A DNA stretch of 64,000 bases, from the NCBI GenBank assembly GCA_030524205.1, contig JAUNGZ010000003.1, positions 1 through 64,000 on the forward strand. The letters are read 5' to 3'. The notes beneath the pieces were generated by a model, which worked only from the letters and a program-made list of their open reading frames with translations, did no database searches and was not told where the DNA came from. The DNA comes from Eubacteriales bacterium. Its GTDB lineage: Bacteria; Bacillota; Clostridia; Oscillospirales; Butyricicoccaceae. This document shows positions 40,177 through 48,558 of the stretch, in pieces (within the stretch, counting starts at the first letter, position 1; the number at the start of each line of letters is the position of its first letter). The translations under genes and the position numbers were made by a program.

Positions 40177-41827
40177 TCTGTTCGGCGGCTTTGCCGTCGT
40201 CCTTCTGCCAGTCGTTGTAATCGGTGATGCCCTTGCCCGCGTTCGGGTGGAAGTGCGAGTACACGTTATCCGCCGAGAACAGGGCGAGCAGAACGGCGCA
40301 CAGCACAAGCTGGACGGGGGAGGACAGCCGGTCGATCAGCGCGCCGAGCATAGGTCCGGCGAAGTAGACGACCGCGCAGCAGCCGAGGCCGAACACCACC
40401 GCGCCCTCCAGACAGATGCGGCCGTTCAGGTTCATGAAATAGCCGCTGTAATCCCACCAGCGGACGCCCTTGGTGTATTCGAGATACCAGCTCGTGAAAT
40501 ATTCGATGACCGAGCACAGGATCATGGACACGAAGAACGTCGCCACCGGGTTTTTGAACAGCTTTTTGAGCAGGAGCAGCACCAGCGCGCCGCCCGCGCC
40601 ATAGATCGGCAGCCACGGGCCGAACAGCGTACCGCGGTTGATGAAAATGCCCTGCGTGACGACATGCAGCGCCACCTCCCACACCCAGCCGACAAACGCG
40701 AAGGAGAAGAACAGCAGGATGAGCGTTTTCACTGAATAACGCCGGTTGTAATCGAACTTATGATGGTGCGCGAAGTGGAATACCGGATCGACGGGCGCGA
40801 GCACGCCGCTCTCCGGCAGCTTGGGCTTGGGGCCTTGCACCGGCGCTTCGCCGAAAGCGGGCACGGTAAACAGCGCCGCGTCCGGCGCGTTCTCCTCGAG
40901 CTGCCGCTGCCGCAGCGCAAGGTACAGCTCGGTGTAGGTGGCCGACCGGTACCCGTTGACAAACAGCAGGGCCAGCAGCCCGGCCGCCGCACCTGTCAGA
41001 GATACGGCCAGCGTGGTCATCCCGGTGATTATGCCGAGCGCCGCGCCCAAGAGGCTTGCGGCGACAAGCGGCAGCAGCGTCCATTGCAGATAAAAGGTCA
41101 GATCGAGCACGAAGCAGCGCCACTTCTGCCCCTTCATCATCCGACGGGACAGCCCGATCGCCTCGGACGGCTTTGCCTGCGGGTTTTCCGCCAGAATGTA
41201 CGGCACCATGCGGTAGGAGTACATCTTGATAAACGCGCCGACGATGGTAAACATCCACAGAACCAAGTACAGCGATTTCAAGAACATGGCCTTGACCACG
41301 TTCCACCAATTTCCGCGATGGAAGGGCGTGAACATGGCCGCGATGCTGATATGGTCCCGCACGCGGGCTTCAAGGAAGAACCGCCGCGCGCCCACGGTCA
41401 GCACGCTGACGACCCAAACCGAAAACCACAGGCCGCCCGCGACGCCGAGCAGCGCGATACTCACACTCAAAATTCCCGAAAACTGCGACCGGTCGAGAAA
41501 GGCGAAGAACGCCGAAAACGGCGAGGTCAGCGTGTCGAACAGAGGCTTTGCGCTTTGTGTGGCCGCCGCCCACATGGGATGCGAGCCGTCCGCAACGTCA
41601 ATTTGCAGCCAATGGAGCAGGGTGTCCCAGTTGGACATGCTCTGCTGCTGGACGACGACCTCGTCGTCCGCCCGCATATTCTCGGGATGGAACTCATGAA
41701 TGAAGCCGACCGAGTCGGCGAATTCCGCCCCTGTGAAAGCGAGCACAAAGCAGACCGCGACAGCCGCCCACCAGTTGCGCAGGAAAATCCGTTTGCCGCG
41801 CGCTTTTATTTCTCTTCTTTTCCACAT
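40118..41827 (-). CDS. DUF975-ABC_trans_CmpB fusion membrane protein
   Basis: 569 aa. The N-terminal half (1-310) is a DUF975-type membrane protein, starting MWKRREIKARGKRIFLRNWW with several TM segments. The C-terminal half (about 360-540) matches the putative ABC-transporter type IV (CmpB) family, e.g. FFSFAFVGWVWEVALHVVTQ. Combining the two is not the usual gene structure. ATG at 41827 chosen because the conserved WKRR start is there. Convergent overlap of 59 nt with the ymdB-like gene. Function unknown, probably envelope-related. Confidence 0.8.
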   Translation of the reverse strand: MWKRREIKARGKRIFLRNWWAAVAVCFVLAFTGAEFADSVGFIHEFHPENMRADDEVVVQQQSMSNWDTLLHWLQIDVADGSHPMWAAATQSAKPLFDTLTSPFSAFFAFLDRSQFSGILSVSIALLGVAGGLWFSVWVVSVLTVGARRFFLEARVRDHISIAAMFTPFHRGNWWNVVKAMFLKSLYLVLWMFTIVGAFIKMYSYRMVPYILAENPQAKPSEAIGLSRRMMKGQKWRCFVLDLTFYLQWTLLPLVAASLLGAALGIITGMTTLAVSLTGAAAGLLALLFVNGYRSATYTELYLALRQRQLEENAPDAALFTVPAFGEAPVQGPKPKLPESGVLAPVDPVFHFAHHHKFDYNRRYSVKTLILLFFSFAFVGWVWEVALHVVTQGIFINRGTLFGPWLPIYGAGGALVLLLLKKLFKNPVATFFVSMILCSVIEYFTSWYLEYTKGVRWWDYSGYFMNLNGRICLEGAVVFGLGCCAVVYFAGPMLGALIDRLSSPVQLVLCAVLLALFSADNVYSHFHPNAGKGITDYNDWQKDDGKAAEQTIVYIPARPAERIGTPRSV

Positions 41828-41870
41828 ACCTTTTGTTTCCCTTTCTGACATTAAAAATGGAGATTTTACA

Positions 41871-43052
41871 ATGCTTGCCATTATTTTCGCACCTTTTTAC
41901 ATTCTCGTCAATATTTATTTGATCCGCTGGGTACTGCGTTGGACAGGCGCCTGCCACCGCGTTTTTGGCACTAAAACATTTCGCGTGATTTTCGTGATTG
42001 TCTATGCGTTTTTTGCCCTGACGCCGCTGACCGGATTTTTGGTAAAATCGCCCTTATGGCTGCGGCGCGCACTCAAACAGGCCGGGAATTACTGGTTCGG
42101 CTGGCTGCTGTATTTGATCCTTGCCGTGCTGCTGACCGAGGTTGTGCTGTTTCTCGTCCGTAAAGCGCGCAAAAAGGATTTTGCGGAAATGCAGCGTGTG
42201 CGACAGGCGCAGGGCGGCGCGGCGCTGCTGCTGGTGTGCGCCGTCAGCTTTTACGGCATGGCGCATGCGAAAACGCTTTACGTGACAGACTATCAGGTAA
42301 GCGTCCCCGGCGCGGGCGCGGATATGACGGTCGCCCTGCTCGCCGACCTGCATTTGGGCTATTCGACCGATCCCGCTTATATCGAGCAGGCAGCCGCGGC
42401 GGTCAATGAAATGCGGCCCGACCTGATCGTGCTCGCGGGAGACCTTTTCGACAATGAGTTTGACGCCGTGCCCGAGCCAGAACGGGTCGCGGCGGCGCTC
42501 GCCGGCATGAAAAGCACGTACGGTACGTACGGCGTTTGGGGCAATCACGACGTCTCCGAGCCCATTCTGGCGGGCTTCACGTGGAGCCGGACGGACGCGG
42601 ATAAGTGGGACCGCCGCATGGATGCGCTCGCGGCCGACATGGGCATTACAATGATCGACGAGCGTTCCGTCACGCTGCCGGGCGGCGTGCAGCTGGTCGG
42701 TCGGGCCGACCGCTCGCGCACAAAAAAGCTGGGGCAGGGGCGCGTGTCGCCCGCCGAGGCGCTCGCGCCGCTCGATCAGGACAAGCCGATTTTCGTTCTT
42801 GAGCACGAGCCGGGCGAGCTGGCCGAGCTGGCCGCCGCGGGCGCCGATCTGCACCTTGCCGGGCATACGCACGACGGGCAGATGTTCCCCGGCAACCTGA
42901 CCATCAAGCTGATGTGGGAAAACGCCTGCGGGCACATCGAGAAGGACGGGATGGATTCGGTCGTCACCTCGGGGCTGGGCGTCTGGGGACCGGATATGCG
43001 CGTGGGGACGAGAAGCGAAGTCGTCCGCATATCCGTGCATTTCGAGGGGTAA
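41871..43052 (+). CDS. Membrane-anchored metallophosphoesterase
   Basis: 393 aa. Four N-terminal TM helices (residues 3-125), then a calcineurin-type phosphoesterase domain with all five family blocks: LLADLHLG (DxH), LAGDLFDN (GD), WGNHDVS (GNHD), EHEP and AGHTHDGQ (GHTH). Resembles the YkuE/YaeI group that acts on membrane lipids. ATG is 8 nt after GGAG. Divergent from the DUF975-CmpB gene. Substrate unknown. Confidence 0.9.
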   Translation: MLAIIFAPFYILVNIYLIRWVLRWTGACHRVFGTKTFRVIFVIVYAFFALTPLTGFLVKSPLWLRRALKQAGNYWFGWLLYLILAVLLTEVVLFLVRKARKKDFAEMQRVRQAQGGAALLLVCAVSFYGMAHAKTLYVTDYQVSVPGAGADMTVALLADLHLGYSTDPAYIEQAAAAVNEMRPDLIVLAGDLFDNEFDAVPEPERVAAALAGMKSTYGTYGVWGNHDVSEPILAGFTWSRTDADKWDRRMDALAADMGITMIDERSVTLPGGVQLVGRADRSRTKKLGQGRVSPAEALAPLDQDKPIFVLEHEPGELAELAAAGADLHLAGHTHDGQMFPGNLTIKLMWENACGHIEKDGMDSVVTSGLGVWGPDMRVGTRSEVVRISVHFEG

Positions 43053-43114
43053 TGCACGGAGGACACCTGTCCGCGTAGCAGAAACAAACGAAAATGAACA
43101 AGCGCTTTTGTATA

Positions 43115-43189
43115 TTTTGCAAGAACTTGTCAGAAATCTTGCAAAAATGAGAAAATCAGTTGACGGTGCCCCCTATTTTGATGTATGCT
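43115..43189 (+). promoter_or_regulatory. Promoter and 10-bp dyad of the DUF4914 gene
   Basis: Perfect inverted repeat TTTTGCAAGA (43115-43124) / TCTTGCAAAA (43137-43146) just upstream of TTGACG (43160-43165), 18 nt, TATGCT (43184-43189). The position suits an activator or redox/metabolite-responsive regulator. A loosely cre-like stretch ACAAGCGCTTTTGT lies at 43099-43112. Confidence 0.55.
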
Positions 43190-43310
43190 AATAATGAACT
43201 AGATTGGGCCTTGCATAAGGAAGCTCGCTTCCGCGCAGGCTCGGTCAATGGCACGCCGGCCGGACAGCTTCCCCATGCCGCGGTTTGGCGTTAAAGGAGG
43301 AGACAAACAG

Positions 43311-45188
43311 ATGAATCCACTGCTGAACAAATTCACTTTTACTGACGAGTTGACCGACGTCATCGAGAACTGCAAGGGCGTATCCGTGCCGACCAGCAAA
43401 GCAGAGCTGTATGACATGGTGTTCGGCCCCGAGCATGCCGATGTTTTCGACGTCGTGTTTGACGTTGCGGGCAAGGGCATGGTCAAGGAAGCCGACGTAA
43501 CACGCTGCAAAAACGGCGCGTCCGTCAACTTTGTGGAAGATTACATGCGCCGCCGCGAGCCGGACTGCATGCGCATCGCGGACGACAAGCCCACCGACAA
43601 AAAGCGTTTCGCCGACGTTTACGGCTATCCCTTCTCGGATCTGAGGCGGGAAACCATGGAGTGGTTTAAGCAGCAGGAGCTGATCCTGATGCCGTTCAAT
43701 TCCGGCGGCAATATCTATGGCTACGGCTCGATGCTGGTCTGCCCGAAGAACTGCGCGTTCTTTGCGTTCGCGCTGGCGCATTTGCAGGGCTTTGTAAACG
43801 CCGCGGAGTCCGAGGGCTACAAGCCCCGCGCGATTGTTTACGTTGCCCCCCCGTTCCGCCACACCCATTTCGAGGGCAAGCAGGTCGTCGTGCACAACCG
43901 CTTGGACGACTGCCACGAGGTCTTTTCGTACAACCTTTATCCCGGACCGTCCGCCAAGAAGGGCGTTTATTCCGTGCTGCTCGACATCGGCGAGCAGGAA
44001 GGCTGGACCACCTGCCACACGTCCTGCGGCCGTCTCGTTACGCCGTATGAGAATGAAATGGTCATCATGCACGAGGGCGCTTCCGGCGGCGGTAAGAGCG
44101 AAATGCTGCAGGATATCTGCCGCATGCCCGACGGCCGCCGCGTGCTGCTGTCCACTAACACGGTGACAGGCGAGGAAACCTACCTCACCATGGGCCAGAC
44201 CTGCTCGATCGAGCCGGTGTCTGACGATATGGCGACCGTTTACCCGGCCATTCAGAACGATTCCGGCAAGCTGGTGCTGGTGGACGGCGAGGACGGCTGG
44301 TTCCTCCGCATGGACGGCGTGCTGCATTACGGCAGCGACCCCGTTTACGAGCGCATCTGCACCGAGCCCAAGGAGCCGCTGTGCTTTTTCAACATGGAAG
44401 GCCATCCGAACGCGACGCTGCTGATCTGGGAGCACACGCTCGATTCCAACGGCAAGCGCTGCTCCAACCCGCGCGCCATCGTGCCGCGCTGGGACGTGCC
44501 GCATATTGTCAAGGAGCCTGTCGAGGTCGACGTTCGCTCGTTCGGCGTCCGCATGCCCCCCTCTACCCGCGAAAACCCGAACTACGGCATCATGGGCATG
44601 ATGCACATTATCCCGCCCGCGCTTGCGTGGCTGTGGCGCTTGGTTGCGCCCCGCGGCTTTAACAACCCGTCCATTATCACCGGCAACGAGCTTAAGAGCG
44701 AGGGCGTCGGCTCCTACTGGCCGTTCGCGACCGGCCAGCGCGTCAAGCAGGCCAACCTGCTGCTCCAGCAGATCACGTCCTGTCCGAACACCCGCTATGT
44801 GCTCATCCCGAACCAGCACATCGGCGTATACAAGATTGGCTTCATGGCCGAGTGGATCTCCCGTGAGTACCTCGCCCGCCACGGCGGCGCGAAGATCCGC
44901 CGCGAGCATCTCGAGCCCGCGCGCTGCCCGCTGCTCGGCTACGCGATGAAGGATATGACCATCGACGGCCAGCGCATCCGCTCCAAGTACCTGCGCGTCA
45001 ACACGCAGGACCGTGTGGGCGACGACGGCTACGACGCCGGCGCTAAGATCCTGACTGACTTCTTCCGCAAGGAGGTCGCCAAGTTCGACACGCCCGAGCT
45101 CGACCCGGTCGGCAAGCAGATCATCGACTGCTTTATGGCGGGCGGCACGCTCGCCGATTACGAGGCGATTACGCCGACAAATCTATAA
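43311..45188 (+). CDS. DUF4914-family protein with PEPCK-like P-loop
   Basis: 625 aa. I recognise the DUF4914 type: about 630 residues, HEGASGGGKSEML P-loop at about 254-266, and conserved blocks TCHTSCGRL, TGEETYLTMGQTCSIEP and PFATGQRVKQANLLLQQI. The P-loop placement and following acidic residues resemble the PEP carboxykinase/HPr-kinase class, suggesting a nucleotide-dependent kinase, but no activity is established that I know of. Start follows GGAGGAG. Single gene with a regulated-looking promoter and a terminator at 45256. Confidence 0.8.
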   Translation: MNPLLNKFTFTDELTDVIENCKGVSVPTSKAELYDMVFGPEHADVFDVVFDVAGKGMVKEADVTRCKNGASVNFVEDYMRRREPDCMRIADDKPTDKKRFADVYGYPFSDLRRETMEWFKQQELILMPFNSGGNIYGYGSMLVCPKNCAFFAFALAHLQGFVNAAESEGYKPRAIVYVAPPFRHTHFEGKQVVVHNRLDDCHEVFSYNLYPGPSAKKGVYSVLLDIGEQEGWTTCHTSCGRLVTPYENEMVIMHEGASGGGKSEMLQDICRMPDGRRVLLSTNTVTGEETYLTMGQTCSIEPVSDDMATVYPAIQNDSGKLVLVDGEDGWFLRMDGVLHYGSDPVYERICTEPKEPLCFFNMEGHPNATLLIWEHTLDSNGKRCSNPRAIVPRWDVPHIVKEPVEVDVRSFGVRMPPSTRENPNYGIMGMMHIIPPALAWLWRLVAPRGFNNPSIITGNELKSEGVGSYWPFATGQRVKQANLLLQQITSCPNTRYVLIPNQHIGVYKIGFMAEWISREYLARHGGAKIRREHLEPARCPLLGYAMKDMTIDGQRIRSKYLRVNTQDRVGDDGYDAGAKILTDFFRKEVAKFDTPELDPVGKQIIDCFMAGGTLADYEAITPTNL

Positions 45189-45192
45189 GAAT

Positions 45193-45361
45193 TCGTTTGA
45201 AGCGTACAGCTTCAAACGAGGGACGCCTTTCCGGCTGGGCCGGAAAAGGCTGTTGCAGAAAAAACCGACCGGAATTTCGATTCCGGCCGGTTTTTTTCTG
45301 TTTGATAAAAAAGTCAGGCGCATGTCCTGACTTTTTTGTCGAGCGGACGCGGAGCGCCCGC
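45193..45361 (+). repeat. Modular hairpin array, copy 3
   Basis: Begins 5 nt after the DUF4914 stop. Module A TCGTTTGAAGC-GTACA-GCTTCAAACGA (45193-45219), GGGACGC, a GCCTTTCCGGC hairpin (45224-45250), the CCGGAAT hairpin that forms the terminator, module B (45307-45337; 12-bp arms, loop CGCATGT) and a GAGCGG/CCGCTC hairpin. Module A differs from copy 1 by two compensatory pair changes with the loop unchanged. Confidence 0.72.
45256..45300 (+). terminator. Terminator of the DUF4914 gene, inside array 3
   Basis: Stem CAGAAAAAAACCG...CGGTTTTTTTCTG around CCGGAAT-TTCG-ATTCCGG, with a T7 tract. Confidence 0.85.
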
Positions 45362-45424
45362 TCTCCTTTTGAAATACGCTGCGGCGGGGACGGGGGACGG
45401 GAGACGGTCGCGCCGACGCGGCGC

Positions 45425-45453
45425 GGGGAGGGACGAGGGGATGGGGTGTGGGG
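45425..45453 (+). other. Potential G-quadruplex tract
   Basis: Five G-runs of 3-4 within 29 nt (GGGG-A-GGG-ACGA-GGGG-AT-GGGG-TGT-GGGG), preceded by GGGGACGGGGGACGGG at about 45386-45401. It lies just 3' of trmO (minus strand), so the trmO transcript end would be C-rich. Confidence 0.5.
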
Positions 45454-45462
45454 CGCGCGGGG

Positions 45463-46149
45463 TTAGAGGGGGGCGATGCTGACGACGGTCAGCGTCGTTC
45501 CGGCGACGGTGAAGCGGATTTCGCAGCCGGCGAAGGGGAAGCCGTAGACGCGGCCGGGCTCGTTCTGGTAGCCGGGGCGCGGGTCCTGCGCGAGGATGGA
45601 GAGCAGCGCGTCGCGCCGTCCCTCGGGCAGGCGCGCGAGCAGCGGCGCGGGGCAGTCGACCGAAAGCGCGCCCGCCGTCTCTTGCAGGGCAAAGCCGCCC
45701 GCCGCCTCGGGATGCGCGTCCGTATAGGCCAAATAGGGCTTGATGTCAAAAATCGGCGTGCCGTCCATCAGGTCGGCGCCCGAAATGTGCAGCACCGGTC
45801 CGTCTGGCGTGCGGCTTTCGACGCGGTCTAGCCGCACGGACGAAAGCCCGATGGCGTTCGGGCGGAAGGGCGAGCGCGTGGCGAACACGCCGACGCGCGT
45901 GTTGCCGCCCAGCTTGGGCGGCCGCACGGTGGGCGACCAGCCCTCGCGCACGGCCTCGGAAAACTGCCAGATCAGCCAGAGGTGGGAAAACCCTTCGATG
46001 CCGCGCAGCGCGTCGGCCGAGCGGTATTCCGGCTCAAACACGACGCGCGCGGGCGCGTCGGCCAGCCCGCTTTGGCGCGGGATACCGAATTTGGTCGGAA
46101 AATCGCTGCGGATGCGCGCGATAATGCGCATGGGGACGGTTTCGGACAT
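45463..46149 (-). CDS. trmO: tRNA m6t6A37 methyltransferase TrmO (TsaA family)
   Basis: 228 aa. The TrmO/UPF0066 core includes RSDFPTKFGIPRQSGL, then EGFSHLWLIWQF, ATRSPFRPNAIGLSSV and the C-terminal DIKPYLAYTDA. These enzymes methylate N6-threonylcarbamoyladenosine at tRNA position 37 using SAM. ATG 9 nt after AAAGGA. Single gene; divergent from the two-component regulator gene. Confidence 0.92.
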   Translation of the reverse strand: MSETVPMRIIARIRSDFPTKFGIPRQSGLADAPARVVFEPEYRSADALRGIEGFSHLWLIWQFSEAVREGWSPTVRPPKLGGNTRVGVFATRSPFRPNAIGLSSVRLDRVESRTPDGPVLHISGADLMDGTPIFDIKPYLAYTDAHPEAAGGFALQETAGALSVDCPAPLLARLPEGRRDALLSILAQDPRPGYQNEPGRVYGFPFAGCEIRFTVAGTTLTVVSIAPL

Positions 46150-46232
46150 GGAGGCACATCCTTTCCAGTGAAACGGAAGATTTTTTCAAGTATAGCATAC
46201 CCGCGCGGACCGCGCAACGAAGCCCCAAGTGA

Positions 46233-46275
46233 TTTACAGTTTGTTAATGCATTTTAGGCGCAAAAGCGGTATAAT
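46233..46275 (+). promoter_or_regulatory. Promoter of the OmpR-family regulator with 11-bp-phased box
   Basis: TTTACA (46233-46238) and TTAATG (46244-46249) 11 bp apart, then 20 nt, then TATAAT (46270-46275). The same box-to--10 distance as at the sRNA and htrA promoters, indicating autoregulation. Confidence 0.6.
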
Positions 46276-46308
46276 GGTAAACATACTATGGGAAAGCAGG
46301 GAAAAACC

Positions 46309-46989
46309 ATGGCAAAGAAAATACTCATCGTCGAGGACGAAGCAAATATCCGCGAGCTTTTGCGCCTGTATCTGGAGCGCGAGGGCTACACGGTCGTCGA
46401 GGCCGAAAACGGCGTCGAGGGCGTAAAATTGTGGAAAACCGAAAAGCCGGACATGCTGCTGCTCGACGTGATGATGCCCGTGATGGACGGCTGGGCCGTC
46501 TGCCGCGAGATCCGCGAGAGCAGCGACGTGCCGATCATCATGCTGACCGCCAAGGGCGAGACCGCCGACCGCGTTTCCGGTCTGGAAATGGGCGCGGACG
46601 ATTACATCGTAAAGCCCCTCGAAATGCCAGAGGTCATCGCGCGCGTGCGCGCGGTGTTCCGCCGCATGACGCCCGACGACGCGCCCGAGAAGATCGCGTT
46701 CGACAATTTGGTGATCGACAAGCAGGCCTATGATCTGGTGATCAACGGCAAGCGCGTCGACGCGCCGCCCAAGGAGATCGAGCTGCTGTATTACCTCGCG
46801 TCCAGCCCCAACCGCGTGTTCACCCGCGCGCAGCTGCTCGACGATGTGTGGGGCTTCGACTATTTCGGGGACACCCGCACGGTCGACGTGCACGTCAAGC
46901 GCCTGCGGGAAAAGCTCGAGGGCGTGTCGGATAAATGGGAAGTAAAAACGGTCTGGGGCGTCGGCTATAAGTTTGAGACCAAGGAGTAG
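46309..46989 (+). CDS. OmpR/PhoB-family response regulator
   Basis: 226 aa. Receiver (1-120; VEDE pocket, Asp in LLLDVMMPVMDGW, Thr in MLTAKG, KPL) and an OmpR winged helix (130-225; LFTRAQLL-type as VFTRAQLLDDVWG, TVDVHVKRLREKL, VWGVGYKF). Start after GCAGGG. The kinase gene follows by 3 nt. Promoters with 11-bp-phased repeats in this window (its own, htrA, three sRNAs) are the natural binding sites for a protein of this family, which binds direct repeats at one-turn spacing. Confidence 0.95.
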   Translation: MAKKILIVEDEANIRELLRLYLEREGYTVVEAENGVEGVKLWKTEKPDMLLLDVMMPVMDGWAVCREIRESSDVPIIMLTAKGETADRVSGLEMGADDYIVKPLEMPEVIARVRAVFRRMTPDDAPEKIAFDNLVIDKQAYDLVINGKRVDAPPKEIELLYYLASSPNRVFTRAQLLDDVWGFDYFGDTRTVDVHVKRLREKLEGVSDKWEVKTVWGVGYKFETKE

Positions 46990-46992
46990 GCC

Positions 46993-48450
46993 ATGAGCAG
47001 ACGCAGTTTCTTTTTCAAAAACTATGTCGCGCACGTGCTGCTGATCGTATGCGCGTTCGCGGTGGCCGGGGGCGTGTTCTATTATCAGATGAGCATGACG
47101 GCGCTCGCCTCCAAGCAGGCGGAGCTGCGCACAACGGTCAAAAGCCTTGCCGAGCAGACCCAGCTTCTGCAGGGAGAGGACAGCGACGTGTTCCGCCAGT
47201 TTTATACGCTGTCGATCGCGCGGATCGCCAAGGAGGACGCGATCCGGGTCTGGGTGACCGACGCGGACGGCGTGGTCGCGCTGTACGCGGGGCCGGACGG
47301 CACCGCGATCACCTCGCCGGGCGCGATCATCGCCCCCGAGGCCGTGCAGCGCGTGCGCGACACCGGCAGCTACGCGGAGGTCGGCACGATGGGCGTGTTC
47401 TCCGAAACCTCCGGCTATGCGGTGGGCACGGGCGTGGCCGATAGCGACGGCAACCTGACCGCCATGGTTTTCGTCGGCACGCAGGACTCCGCCGTCGCGG
47501 GCGCGATCCGTCACTCGACGCAGACGCTGCTGCTGATCCTGCTGATCACGCTCGCGGCCGCGCTGCTGCTGTCTTTTGTGATTTCGCAGCATATGACCCG
47601 GCCGCTCGGCGTGATCGCCGCCGCCGCCAAGGAATTTGCCGCCGGCAATTTCGAGGTGCGCGTGCCCGAGGATAACCGCTGCTACGAGATCGACGAGCTG
47701 GCGGTGTCCTTCAACAATATGGCGCGCGACCTCGACCAGCTTGAGGAGCTGACGCGCGGCTTTATCGGCAACGTCAGCCACGAGTTCAAAACGCCGATGA
47801 CCACCATCGGCGGCTTTGTCGACGGGATGGTGGACGGCACCATCCCGCCCGACCAGCACGATAAATACCTGCGCATCATCGCGGAGGAAACCCGCCGCCT
47901 GTCCCGCATGGTAAACCGTATGCTGGACGCGGCCAAGATCCAGTCGGGCGAGCTGCTGCTTTCTCCCGCGCCGTTCGATTTTTCCGAGATGACCAGCCAG
48001 ATCATCCTGTCGTTCGAGCAGAAGATCGAAAAGAAGGGGCTGGAGGTTGACTGCGATCTGGAGGACCGGCTGAACGTCATGGGCGACCGGGACCACCTGT
48101 ACCGCGTCGTGTACAATCTGGTGGACAACGCGGTCAAGTTCATCGACAACGGCGGGCGGCTGACGCTGCGCGCCCGCGCCGAGGGCAAATTCTGCGCGTT
48201 TTCCATCGTCAACACGGGTATGGGCATCTCGCCCGAGGATCTGCCGCATGTGTTCGACCGGTTCTACAAGGCCGATCGTTCGCGCTCGATGGATAAAACG
48301 GGCGCGGGCCTCGGGCTGTATATCGTCAAGAACATCATCAACCTGCACGGCGGCGAAATTTCCGTCCGGTCGGACGGCGGCGAAACTGAGTTTTCCTTTA
48401 CGCTGCCGCTCGCCCCGCCGCCGCTTCCGGGCGCAAAGCCGCAGTCCTGA
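46993..48450 (+). CDS. Sensor histidine kinase (HisKA/HATPase_c)
   Basis: 485 aa. TM1 (10-30), extracytoplasmic PAS-like sensor (35-170), TM2 (176-198), HAMP (198-250; MTRPLGVIAAAAKEFAAGNF), HisKA with phosphoacceptor His in VSHEFKTPMTTIGGF (about 262) and HATPase with N-box NLVDNAVKF, G1 FDRFYKADRS and G2 GAGLGLYIVKNI. Co-transcribed with the OmpR regulator; senses an unknown envelope signal. htrA directly follows, which supports an envelope-stress role. Confidence 0.95.
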   Translation: MSRRSFFFKNYVAHVLLIVCAFAVAGGVFYYQMSMTALASKQAELRTTVKSLAEQTQLLQGEDSDVFRQFYTLSIARIAKEDAIRVWVTDADGVVALYAGPDGTAITSPGAIIAPEAVQRVRDTGSYAEVGTMGVFSETSGYAVGTGVADSDGNLTAMVFVGTQDSAVAGAIRHSTQTLLLILLITLAAALLLSFVISQHMTRPLGVIAAAAKEFAAGNFEVRVPEDNRCYEIDELAVSFNNMARDLDQLEELTRGFIGNVSHEFKTPMTTIGGFVDGMVDGTIPPDQHDKYLRIIAEETRRLSRMVNRMLDAAKIQSGELLLSPAPFDFSEMTSQIILSFEQKIEKKGLEVDCDLEDRLNVMGDRDHLYRVVYNLVDNAVKFIDNGGRLTLRARAEGKFCAFSIVNTGMGISPEDLPHVFDRFYKADRSRSMDKTGAGLGLYIVKNIINLHGGEISVRSDGGETEFSFTLPLAPPPLPGAKPQS

Positions 48451-48472
48451 CCGGCGCCCGTCCGGCGGGAAG

Positions 48473-48526
48473 TTAAAAAAATGTTCATATTGTTTTCAAC
48501 AAACCGCCACAATGGCGGGTTAGAAT
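48473..48526 (+). promoter_or_regulatory. htrA promoter with triple 11-bp-phased box
   Basis: TTAAAA (48473), TTCATA (48484), TTCAAC (48495), 20 nt, TAGAAT (48521-48526): the same layout as the three sRNA promoters. Confidence 0.65.
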
Positions 48527-48558
48527 GAAGTCACAAAATTGATAGGGAGGCCATCAGT

